A stretch of 58,087 nucleotides of DNA from Mediterraneibacter glycyrrhizinilyticus. Its GTDB lineage: Bacteria; Bacillota; Clostridia; Lachnospirales; Lachnospiraceae. The translations under genes and the position numbers were made by a program. This document shows, one piece after another, positions 50,720 through 58,087 of the stretch. The stretch covers positions 1 to 58,087 of the forward strand of contig NZ_JACJLR010000019.1 of the NCBI RefSeq assembly GCF_016902345.1, given 5' to 3'. Within the stretch, counting starts at the first letter, position 1. Every line of letters starts with the position of its first letter. The notes beneath the pieces are model-generated. The model saw only the letters and a list, made by a program, of their open reading frames with translations, did no database searches and had not been told where the DNA came from.

Positions 50720-51925
50720 CTATTTCTCGTCACACACCTGGAAGATATAAAACTTCAGATAATATGAATCCCCCGCGCCCCACAGGATCGGATGATCCGG
50801 CGCCTGGGTCCTGAACTCCACCTGCCTAAGCCGCTTGTGCACGTTCCGCGCCGCCTGTCCCACGGTCTGGGTAAAGAGTTCCTGGTCCATAAAATGGGAG
50901 CAGGAGCAGGTCGCCAGATATCCGCCGTCCTTCACCAGCTTCATCCCCCTCAGGTTGATCTCCCGGTAGCCTTTCACCGCCTTCTTAATGGAGCTTCTCG
51001 ACTTCGTGAACGCAGGCGGATCCAGGATCACCACATCGTACTTCTCCCCCTGTTTTTCCAATCTCGGAAGAAGGTCGAACACATCCTCACAGACGAATTC
51101 CACCCGGTCCTCAAGCCCATTGAGCGCCGCGTTCTCCCTCGCCTGCGCCACTCCCAGCTCGGAGGCATCCACACCGGTCACATGGGACGCTCCTGCGATC
51201 CCTGCATTCAGGGCAAAAGAACCGGTGTGAGTAAAACAGTCAAGGACCCTGGCACCACGGCACAGTTTTGCCACGGCACGGCGGTTATATTTCTGATCCA
51301 GGAAGAACCCTGTCTTCTGTCCGTCCTTTACATCTACATAGTAGCGGACGCCGTTTTCATTGATCTCCACCTTCGTGTCAAATGGTTCGCCAATAAAACC
51401 TTTGTAACGCTCCATCCCTTCCTGTTCCCGGACCTTGGCATCGCTCCGCTCATAAACGCCGCGGATGCGGATGCCGTCCTCCTCCATCAGTTCCTTTAAT
51501 ATGCTGACGATCCGTTCCTTGAACCGGTCGATCCCCAGAGCCAGCGATTCCACCACCAGCACATCCTCAAACTTGTCCACCACAATCCCCGGCAGGAAAT
51601 CTGCCTCCCCGAAGATCACACGGCAGCTTGAAATGTCATCCATGACCCTTTTCCTGTATTCCCACGCATTCTTCACACGCATCCGCAGAAACGCATCGTC
51701 CACTTCTGTATCCCGTTCCCTCGTCATCATGCGGACGGTCAGCTTCGAATTCCGGTTGATAAAGCCCTTTCCCAGCGGATACCCGTCAAAATCGTGAACC
51801 AGCACGATATCCCCGTCCTCGAAACTTCCCATGATGCTCTCTACTTCATTATCATAAATCCAGGGACCTCCCTGCTTAAGCGTACGCCCTGCTCCTTTTT
51901 TCAACGTCACAACTGCATTTGACAT
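50720..51925 (-). CDS. Class I SAM-dependent rRNA methyltransferase (RlmI/COG1092-like)
   Basis: The 401-residue enzyme has an N-terminal PUA-like domain (VTLKKGAGRTLKQGGPWIYDNEVES, about 6-30) and a Rossmann methyltransferase with VLDCFTHTGSFALNAGIAGASHVTGVDAS (SAM site, about 230-258), VILDPPAFTKS (DPPAF motif) and SCSHFMDQELF near the end. This layout matches RlmI, which makes m5C in 23S rRNA; the exact site here is unproven. Divergent from DUF6465 with about 200 bp between. AAGGAGGAGT before ATG. Confidence 0.87.
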   Translation of the reverse strand: MSNAVVTLKKGAGRTLKQGGPWIYDNEVESIMGSFEDGDIVLVHDFDGYPLGKGFINRNSKLTVRMMTRERDTEVDDAFLRMRVKNAWEYRKRVMDDISSCRVIFGEADFLPGIVVDKFEDVLVVESLALGIDRFKERIVSILKELMEEDGIRIRGVYERSDAKVREQEGMERYKGFIGEPFDTKVEINENGVRYYVDVKDGQKTGFFLDQKYNRRAVAKLCRGARVLDCFTHTGSFALNAGIAGASHVTGVDASELGVAQARENAALNGLEDRVEFVCEDVFDLLPRLEKQGEKYDVVILDPPAFTKSRSSIKKAVKGYREINLRGMKLVKDGGYLATCSCSHFMDQELFTQTVGQAARNVHKRLRQVEFRTQAPDHPILWGAGDSYYLKFYIFQVCDEK

Positions 51926-52057
51926 ATCCGTACTCCTCCTTCAGTATATTTCTCATATCCTATGTGGAGATATCATACCACAGTTTGCCCCTCCCGGAAC
52001 ACCCCGGAACACATTTCTGTTTTTCAAAATCACAGTTCACGCCATACAGAATCATTT

Positions 52058-52086
52058 TTGACTTCTCCCCGTCCCCGTTATATAAT
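52058..52086 (+). promoter_or_regulatory. Promoter of the DUF6465-uvrA-like operon
   Basis: TTGACT (52058-52063), 17-bp spacer, TATAAT (52081-52086), 46 bases before the first ATG. Confidence 0.75.
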
Positions 52087-52132
52087 ATGGAAGGGCAGTC
52101 TGCCCAAAAAACAAAAATGAAGGTAGGACACT

Positions 52133-52411
52133 ATGAATAAAACATCAACAAAAACCAAAACAGCAAACACAGCCGTAAAAACCACAAAATCCAAGACCGC
52201 AGCACCGCGTGCAAAAAGAACGCAGCCGGAAATTTCATTTTATCTCCAGTATGGAGACCGGGAATACAGCTTTGCAGAAATAAAACAGCTGGTCCTGGAT
52301 AAATGTGAAGCAGAGGAAATGGATCCGGCAGATCTTCGGATTTATGTAAAACCGGGAGATGATAAAGCATACTATATCTGTGCCGGCGGAAGCAGTTCCA
52401 TCGCCTTATGA
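52133..52411 (+). CDS. DUF6465-family small protein
   Basis: The 92-residue protein has a basic, Lys/Thr-rich disordered N-terminus (about 1-32) and a compact C-terminal domain (ISFYLQYGDREYSFAEIKQLVLDKCEAEEMDPADLRIYVKPGDDKAYYICAGG). This is the DUF6465 pattern, function unknown; the basic tail suggests contact with nucleic acid. GTAGGA 6 bases before ATG. The UvrA-like gene starts in its last four bases (ATGA-type overlap), so translation is coupled. Confidence 0.8.
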   Translation: MNKTSTKTKTANTAVKTTKSKTAAPRAKRTQPEISFYLQYGDREYSFAEIKQLVLDKCEAEEMDPADLRIYVKPGDDKAYYICAGGSSSIAL

Positions 52412-54909
52412 AAAAACAGCCCGTGATCGATAAGATGCTGATCCGCGGCGCCCGGGTCCACAACCTGAAAAACATCGATGTAGACATTCCTCTGGGGAAG
52501 ATCGTCGGCATCGCCGGCGTATCCGGCTCCGGCAAATCTTCCCTATCCCTGGGTGTCCTCTACGCGGAAGGTTCCCGACGGTATCTGGACGCTCTCTCCA
52601 CCTACACCCGGAGGCGAATGACCCAGGCGGCAAAAGCTGATGTGGATGAAGTGCTGTATGTGCCTGCTGCCCTCGCCCTGCACCAGAGGCCGGGTGTTCC
52701 CGGCATCCGCAGCACCTTCGGAACAGGAACGGAGCTTCTGAACAGTCTCCGCCTCATGTTTTCAAGGCTCGCCAGCCACCGATGCCCCAACGGGCACGAT
52801 CTGCCGCCCACTCTTGCCGTTGCCGCCGGACAGGAACTCGTCTGCCCCGAATGTGGTGCGCGCTTCTATGCTCCCTCTGCGGAAGAACTCGCTTTCAACA
52901 GCCAGGGTGCCTGCCGTACCTGCAACGGGACCGGGACTGTGCGCACAGTGGACCGCTCCACGCTCGTCCCGGATGACTCTCTCACCATCGACGAAGGCGC
53001 TGTCGCCCCCTGGAACTCCCTGATGTGGTCTCTGATGACAGACGTCTGCCGGGAGATGGGAGTGCGCACCGACGTGCCGTTCCGTGATCTGACGGACCGG
53101 GAAAAAGAGATCGTGTATAACGGTCCTGCTGAGAAAAAGCACATTTTATATAAAGCCAAAAAGTCTAACCAGGCAGGCGAACTTGACTTCACTTACTATA
53201 ATGCCGTCTATACTGTGGAAAATGCCCTTTCAAAAGTCAAGGATGAGAAAGGCATGAAACGGGTAGAAAAGTTTCTGAAAGAAGAGGTCTGCCCGGACTG
53301 CGGCGGTTCCCGTCTGTCCGAAGCCGCAAGGTCCCCGAAACTGCGCGGCATCTCACTGGATGAAGCCTGCAGGATGACCCTTAACGATCTCATGGGATGG
53401 GTGGATGGGATCCCTTCCTCCCTCCCGGAAGAGATGCGCCCCATGGCAGAGAGCATCTGCGACTCCTTCCGCACTGTGGCAAAAAGACTCCTGGATCTGG
53501 GACTTGGTTATCTGACACTGGACCGCGGCTCCTCCACCCTGTCCACCGGCGAGCGCCAGCGGATGCAGCTTGCCCACGCCGTGCGGAACCGCACCACAGG
53601 CGTCCTCTACGTCCTGGATGAGCCCTCCATCGGGCTCCATCCTTCTAATATCGTGGGATTAAACGGCGTCATGCATGACTTGATCGCGGATGGCAACTCC
53701 GTGATCCTGGTGGATCACGACACCCAGATCCTTGCGGAATCAGACTGGATCATCGAAATGGGGCCCGGCGCCGGAGCAGACGGCGGACAGGTGATCGCCC
53801 AGGGAACGGTTCCCGCGATCTCTCAGGATCCCGGTTCAAAGATCGGACCGTTCCTCGCCGGTACGGCAAAGGTACAGGAAAGAAAACAGGCGGCGCCGGA
53901 AGAGATGTTCGCCCAGGGCAGGATCCATCTCTCCACCGGTCCGATCCATACAGTAAAGGCGCTGGATGTTGAAATACCCAGGGGAAGACTTACCGCAGTG
54001 ACCGGTGTATCCGGTTCCGGCAAGACCACCCTGATCCTGGAGAGCCTGATCCCCGGACTGGAAGCAAAGATCCGGGGAAAGAAACTGCCGGATCATGTAC
54101 TTTCCGTGGATGCAGACGGGATCGGTCAGGTGAAGCTCATCGACGCCACCCCCATCGGAATCAACGTCCGCTCCACCGTTGCCACCTATGCCAACGTCCA
54201 CGACGAGCTGAGGAAGATCTTTGCCCGGACAGCGGACGCAAAAGAACTGGGACTCAAAGCAGGAGATTTCTCCTACAACACCGGAAAGCTGCGCTGCCCC
54301 GTCTGCGACGGGACCGGGGTGATCGATCTGGACGTTCAGTTTCTGCCGGACGTGAAGATCACGTGTCCGGACTGCCGCGCCTCTCGTTATTCAAAAGACG
54401 CTTTGAAAATAAAATACACGAATAAGAAAGAAAAAGATGGACAGCCCTATTCTCTTCCTGAGCTGATGGCAATGGATGTGAACACAGCGCTGAAAGCCTG
54501 TGCCAGCTTAAAGACAGTCCGCCAGAGACTGCAGGTACTCCAGGATCTGGGGCTTGGATACCTTACCCTGGGGGAAGAGACGCCCAGCCTCTCCGGGGGC
54601 GAAGCACAGCGCCTGAAACTGGCCAGCGAGATGGGAAAGGCCCAGTCCGACTCTGTGTTCGTTTTCGATGAACCTACCATCGGACTGCACCCTCTGGATG
54701 TGCGCACCCTCATCGGCGTGTTCCAGACTCTCATCGAGAATGGCGCCACTGTGATCGTGATCGAACATGATCTGGACGTGATCCGAAGCGCAGATCACAT
54801 CATCGACATGGGGCCGGGCGGCGGTGAAGCCGGCGGCAGGATCGTGGCGGCGGGAACGCCGGAGGAAGTGAAACATAATAAAGAAAGCATAACCGGGAGA
54901 TATCTGTAG
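52408..54909 (+). CDS. UvrA-like ABC ATPase, short form (UvrA2 type)
   Basis: The 833-residue protein has two ABC modules with Walker A GVSGSGKSS (about 37-45) and GVSGSGKTT (second), signatures LSTGERQRM and LSGGEAQRL, and Walker B VLDEPSIGLHP and VFDEPTIGLHP. Zinc-binding cysteine pairs are CPECG, CRTCNGTG, CPDCGG and CPVCDGTG. Full UvrA is about 940 residues. Here the segment after RSTFGTGTELLNSLRLMFSRLASH goes quickly to the zinc finger, so the UvrB-binding domain is strongly shortened. That suggests a UvrA2-type role in DNA-damage tolerance or drug self-protection independent of UvrBC. Cotranscribed with DUF6465. Confidence 0.88.
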   Translation: MKKQPVIDKMLIRGARVHNLKNIDVDIPLGKIVGIAGVSGSGKSSLSLGVLYAEGSRRYLDALSTYTRRRMTQAAKADVDEVLYVPAALALHQRPGVPGIRSTFGTGTELLNSLRLMFSRLASHRCPNGHDLPPTLAVAAGQELVCPECGARFYAPSAEELAFNSQGACRTCNGTGTVRTVDRSTLVPDDSLTIDEGAVAPWNSLMWSLMTDVCREMGVRTDVPFRDLTDREKEIVYNGPAEKKHILYKAKKSNQAGELDFTYYNAVYTVENALSKVKDEKGMKRVEKFLKEEVCPDCGGSRLSEAARSPKLRGISLDEACRMTLNDLMGWVDGIPSSLPEEMRPMAESICDSFRTVAKRLLDLGLGYLTLDRGSSTLSTGERQRMQLAHAVRNRTTGVLYVLDEPSIGLHPSNIVGLNGVMHDLIADGNSVILVDHDTQILAESDWIIEMGPGAGADGGQVIAQGTVPAISQDPGSKIGPFLAGTAKVQERKQAAPEEMFAQGRIHLSTGPIHTVKALDVEIPRGRLTAVTGVSGSGKTTLILESLIPGLEAKIRGKKLPDHVLSVDADGIGQVKLIDATPIGINVRSTVATYANVHDELRKIFARTADAKELGLKAGDFSYNTGKLRCPVCDGTGVIDLDVQFLPDVKITCPDCRASRYSKDALKIKYTNKKEKDGQPYSLPELMAMDVNTALKACASLKTVRQRLQVLQDLGLGYLTLGEETPSLSGGEAQRLKLASEMGKAQSDSVFVFDEPTIGLHPLDVRTLIGVFQTLIENGATVIVIEHDLDVIRSADHIIDMGPGGGEAGGRIVAAGTPEEVKHNKESITGRYL

Positions 54910-54943
54910 AAGAGATTTTATCCCACTATGTTGCCCATTTTTT

Positions 54944-54982
54944 AAGACCGGTGCCGCCCCAAGAGCAGCACCGGTCTTTCTT
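54944..54982. terminator. Bidirectional terminator after the UvrA-like gene
   Basis: AAGACCGGTGC and GCACCGGTCTT, perfect 11-bp arms, with T-rich sequence on the right and A-rich on the left, lying between convergent genes. Confidence 0.9.
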
Positions 54983-55007
54983 TAAAAAGGATTCCTTTCT
55001 CCGTCTC

Positions 55008-55646
55008 TCAGCCCAGGATTTCCCTTACATAATCCGCGATCTTCTCATCCCTGCAGTGCGCAAAAAACAGCTCTGAGAAATTTTCTCCCTGCACGGCGCC
55101 CTTCACCAGCTCAGGATCCAGATCTTTCAGTATGTCGAGCAGATCTCTGAAGGCTGCCTCTCTCACCCCGTCAAGGATCTGCTTGTTCCTCTTTTCGGGA
55201 ACAGCCCGCTCCCTCGGATAGCCCTGTCCGCTTTCTTCGCAGAACAGCTTCTCAAAAATGTATTCCAGATTCAGATCTCCGCCCCATCCGTATCCTTTTG
55301 CAAACGGGATAGCGATGGCATTTCCGTCATTGATCTGCGCAAAAGTATATGCATCCAGCGGATCTTCCACGTGCCCGCAGATCACACCGGGGAAGGAGTT
55401 GCACGCCAGCATGGCGCCCTCGCCGGTACCGCAGCCCGTGATCACATAATCCGCGGCATGGGAGTTCAACAGAAGAGCCGCCAGGATCCCCGCCTGCACG
55501 TAGGTCAGCTGCGCCTCGTCATCCGCGGAATACATCCCGTAATTATCCACCTCATATCCCATGGGCTCCACCACTTTTTTCAGAGCCTTTTCAATTTCTT
55601 TATTCTTATTTCCCTGACTGTTTTCATTGATTAATGCAATTCTCAT
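55008..55646 (-). CDS. RpiB/LacA/LacB-family sugar isomerase (DhuI-like candidate)
   Basis: The 212-residue protein has the RpiB/LacAB fold: IALINENSQGNKNKEIEKAL, ADYVITGCGTGEGAMLACNSFPGVICGHVEDPLDAYTFAQINDGNAIAIPF with the usual GCGTG phosphate-loop-like segment. It is longer than RpiB (about 150), as in the streptococcal DhuI isomerases that act on 4-deoxy-5-keto-uronate. The preceding gene is an SDR like DhuD, supporting this role. GAGGTG 12 bases before ATG. Last gene of the operon GH78-SDR-isomerase. Confidence 0.75.
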   Translation of the reverse strand: MRIALINENSQGNKNKEIEKALKKVVEPMGYEVDNYGMYSADDEAQLTYVQAGILAALLLNSHAADYVITGCGTGEGAMLACNSFPGVICGHVEDPLDAYTFAQINDGNAIAIPFAKGYGWGGDLNLEYIFEKLFCEESGQGYPRERAVPEKRNKQILDGVREAAFRDLLDILKDLDPELVKGAVQGENFSELFFAHCRDEKIADYVREILG

Positions 55647-55678
55647 GATTCAGATTCACCTCACACAATATTTCATTT

Positions 55679-56482
55679 TTATCCCGGCTGTTTTCCGATG
55701 TAAGCCAGGATTCCGCCATCAACATATAAGATCTGCCCGTTCACAAAGTCAGATGCTTCCGACGCCAGGAACACGGCCGGTCCCATCAGATCTTCCGGCG
55801 TTCCCCACCGCTCGGCGGGAGTCTTGCTTATGATAAACTGGTCAAACGGATGCCTGGACCCGTCCGGCTGGCATTCGCGCAGGGGCGCGGTCTGGGGAGT
55901 CGCTATATATCCGGGGCCGATGCCGTTACACTGGATATTGTACGCCCCATACTCAGAAGCAATGTTCCTGGTGAGCATCTTCAGCCCGCCTTTTGCCGCC
56001 GCGTATGCAGATACCGTCTCCCTTCCCAGCTCGCTCATCATAGAACAGATATTGATGATCTTGCCTTTCCTTCTCTTTATCATGCCGGGAAGCACTGCTT
56101 TTGACATGATAAACGCTGAGTTCAGGTCGATATCAACAACCTTTCGGAACTCTTCCACATCCATTTCCAGCATGGGGATCCTTCTGATGATCCCCGCATT
56201 ATTGACAAGGATATCGATCTCTCCCATCTTCTCTGAGATATCGGCGACCATCTCTCTGACCTGTTCCTCATCCGTAACGTCACAAATGTACCCTTTTGCG
56301 TCGATCCCCTTCTCCGCATAATTTTTCAGAGCCGTCTCCATATGCTCACGGCTCCTGCAGTTGAAAGCGATCTTTGCTCCCGCCTGGGCAAACGCTTCAG
56401 CGATCGCAAAGCCGATCCCATAAGCCGCTCCTGTGACCAGAGCAACCTTATTCTCCAACGAAAATCTGTCCTTTATCTCCAT
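55679..56482 (-). CDS. SDR-family oxidoreductase (gluconate 5-dehydrogenase / DhuD-like)
   Basis: The 267-residue enzyme is a classical short-chain dehydrogenase: TGAAYGIGFAIAEAF (NAD(P) site, about 17-31), NNAGII (about 94-99), catalytic Ser in ICSMMSELG, and Tyr/Lys in SAYAAAKGGLK, then GPGYIATPQTAPLR. Best match is to gluconate 5-dehydrogenase or 2-dehydro-3-deoxygluconate dehydrogenases (DhuD/KduD). With the isomerase behind it, it fits unsaturated uronate breakdown. Ribosome site GGAAGGGG. It overlaps the GH78 gene end by 35 bp. Confidence 0.87.
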   Translation of the reverse strand: MEIKDRFSLENKVALVTGAAYGIGFAIAEAFAQAGAKIAFNCRSREHMETALKNYAEKGIDAKGYICDVTDEEQVREMVADISEKMGEIDILVNNAGIIRRIPMLEMDVEEFRKVVDIDLNSAFIMSKAVLPGMIKRRKGKIINICSMMSELGRETVSAYAAAKGGLKMLTRNIASEYGAYNIQCNGIGPGYIATPQTAPLRECQPDGSRHPFDQFIISKTPAERWGTPEDLMGPAVFLASEASDFVNGQILYVDGGILAYIGKQPG

Positions 56483-58086
56483 TTTCCGCTTTTCCCCTTC
56501 CTGAATTTCTTTTTACCACATAGCGTTTTCCCCGGAACGGGATCCGCACTTCCACATCTCCCATCTCCTCCGGGATATGAGGTTCGAACCGGAATCCGCC
56601 TGGCACACCGGGATCCGGTATCACTCCTGCGATGTCCTCGATCAGCACCGGGATCGGTGCGCTCGCCCAGGGATGACACAGACTGGTGTTCCACTTCTGG
56701 TCTTTCCCCCATGCCTCCCAGCATGCAGTTGCCCCCTCCCGGAGCATGTTGACCCATCCGTGTTCGCTTTCATTGATGATAGTGTGGTAAACATCTTTAT
56801 ATCTTCCGATACGTGCCAGTGCTTTTAGATAGAAATAGCTGACCATAACGCCGCAGCACAACCCTTTCTCCACAAGAAAATCCGCGATCCTCTCTTCCGT
56901 CCCCTCCGGGCATAACCCGTAATAGAGGGGATAGATGTTCGAATGAAGGGCGCTGTGGGTGCCGCCGGGCCTGTCTGTAAAAATTCCTGTCTCTTCCGAA
57001 TAAAAGGTCCTGATATAAGCTCTCTTCAGCGCTTCCGGATCATAACTGCACGGCACTCCTAAGATCTCTTCGATCTCGGACACCATCTTTACCGCACCGA
57101 TATACAATGCATTTATCACATTATGACAGCCCGGCGCCACCACCGGACGGCTCAGTTCGAAATCATATCCATCCCTTAAATTCTCCGGCCAGTCCACCAG
57201 ATTCCACTTGTCCGCCACCTGCACAAGAAGCCCGTCCTCCCGCGCATACTTCCGGAAATGTTCGATGATCCCTCTGGCTGTGGGATAATAGCTGCCCAGG
57301 AACTCCCTGTCTCCGGTAAACTCGTAATCCGTCAGCAGAAGCCGTGGCCACATCAATGAGAAATCAGCGATCTCCTGCATCAGAGATCCCGGCGCCACTG
57401 CCATCAGTCCCGGACAGATTCCGGCCGTCCGGGCGAACTGGTCCACACATTTCCTCAGCATCTCCACCGAGCCGGTGAGCCAGACCTGGGCGCGGGAAGT
57501 TACGACTGCGTCTCCCAGATACTGTCCCTTCTCCCTTGTGGGGCAGTCCAGATAGCCTTCCTGGGTCCCGTATTTCACTCCGTTTTTGCACAGTCCAAAG
57601 ATCTGATCCACAGTTTTCTGATCGGACCGGAATGTACAGAGGGACTCATCCATGGGATAATGGCGTACCACGGCGCGGATCTGCCGGATCGTCGTTTCCT
57701 CTCCACAGAGGATCTGTCCATACCGGAACCCTTTGTAATCATAGGGCTCCAGCCGGTTTACGCCCTTTCGGAGGGTCCAGGTCTCTTCATATCTGCAGCC
57801 GCACCGCATGTCATACCGGACCTCACCTTCTTTAGTCAGCTCTTCCCCGCAGCGGATGACCACGCGGGCGCCATCCTCAGAAGACAGCGCTTCCAGCTCC
57901 AGGGCTCCTGTGATCTCCTGCCCCATATCGACGAACCAGCCATCCCCGGTACGCCGGATCTCTTCCGGCTCCATCTCTACCGGCTTATAATCTTCAGCAT
58001 GGAGTGGATTCAGAATACATCACATGGCTGGATATCAGTCCACGGCCTACGGATACGAGGACCTTGATCCCATTCCTGAAAGATAT
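56448..58086 (-). pseudogene. GH78 alpha-L-rhamnosidase-like gene, frameshifted, 5' end outside window
   Basis: From 57974 down to 56448 the frame gives a 508-residue C-terminal part of a family 78 rhamnosidase: VDMGQEITG, YDYKGFRYGQI, the catalytic region EGYLDCPTREKGQYLGDAVVTSRAQVWL, DFSLMWPRLLLTDYEFTGD, KWNLVDWPENL and a final PLHPWASAPIPV-type strand. An upstream in-frame stop at about 58031-58033 precedes it. In another frame, from the window end, a piece of the N-terminal domain (NGIKVLVSVGRGLISSHVMYSE) ends near 58014. About 40-60 residues normally between these parts are missing with a shift of frame. The catalytic Glu/Asp set is intact, but expression as a full enzyme is not possible. 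The fragment may still be translated from the ATG at 57974. Confidence 0.75.
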
Positions 58087-58087
58087 G

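Noticed and set aside
1..58087. CRISPR arrays, rRNA, tRNA, integrase/att sites, phage modules, toxin-antitoxin pairs
   Set aside because: Looked for on both strands; no array-like repeats, no conserved rRNA/tRNA segments and no integrase were seen.

Overview
The window looks like chromosomal DNA of an anaerobic, gut-dwelling Clostridia, most likely a Lachnospiraceae member. The evidence is mixed GC content with strong AGGAGG ribosome binding sites, a bile salt hydrolase, a group B-type [FeFe] hydrogenase, a hybrid-cluster protein, clostridial families such as DUF5688 and DUF6465, a T-box leader and many MATE/ABC exporters. No rRNA, tRNA, CRISPR array or phage structural gene was seen. Family level is an inference from gene content.

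Layout. 1-4.3 kb: the 3' end of an IS110 transposase and a run of damaged genes (a PcsB-like NlpC/P60 protein without its catalytic half, an arylsulfotransferase-like remnant, an Rpn-family remnant) around an intact FAD-dependent dehydrogenase. 4.3-10 kb: a ThrE-type exporter and a MarR-controlled heterodimeric ABC exporter. 10-16.3 kb: a LysR gene, then a potABCD-type polyamine transporter operon and an acetyltransferase. 16.3-20.5 kb: a Crp/Fnr regulator divergent from hcp, then a Y-family polymerase with a YolD-like partner behind a two-box LexA-type promoter. 20.5-25.9 kb: a radical SAM protein, a broken ftsH, a GT8 glycosyltransferase and a TetR regulator. 26-36.9 kb: a GH3 glycosidase, a 1194-residue fused ABC exporter with three 64-residue repeats, a MerR/YitT divergent pair sharing a MerR-type promoter, and a sucrose locus whose hydrolase and regulator are intact but whose PTS permease is scarred by deletions. 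37-45 kb: an AraC regulator, a hydrogenase, an aldo/keto reductase reduced to its Fe-S tail, LysR/HAD genes, an alanine symporter and DUF5688. 45-50.5 kb: a T-box leader with a TGG (Trp) specifier in front of an iron-containing alcohol dehydrogenase homologue and a YkvI-type transporter, then MATE and bile salt hydrolase. 50.7-58 kb: an rRNA methyltransferase, a DUF6465/UvrA-like operon, and a uronate/rhamnoside operon (GH78, SDR, RpiB/LacAB).

Two things stand out. One is the apparently Trp-specific T-box controlling a dehydrogenase plus a YkvI-family transporter, which makes that transporter a candidate tryptophan (or indole-compound) carrier. The other is the density of genes carrying internal deletions: ftsH, the sucrose PTS (two junctions), the aldo/keto reductase, GH78, NlpC/P60, and older remnants. 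Either this is a genome undergoing rapid erosion or the assembly has lost short segments, and reads across the junctions would decide. Several regulatory regions are legible at base level: promoters with 17-bp spacers, a 19-bp MerR spacer, paired LexA boxes, and dyads upstream of hcp, MarR and LysR genes.
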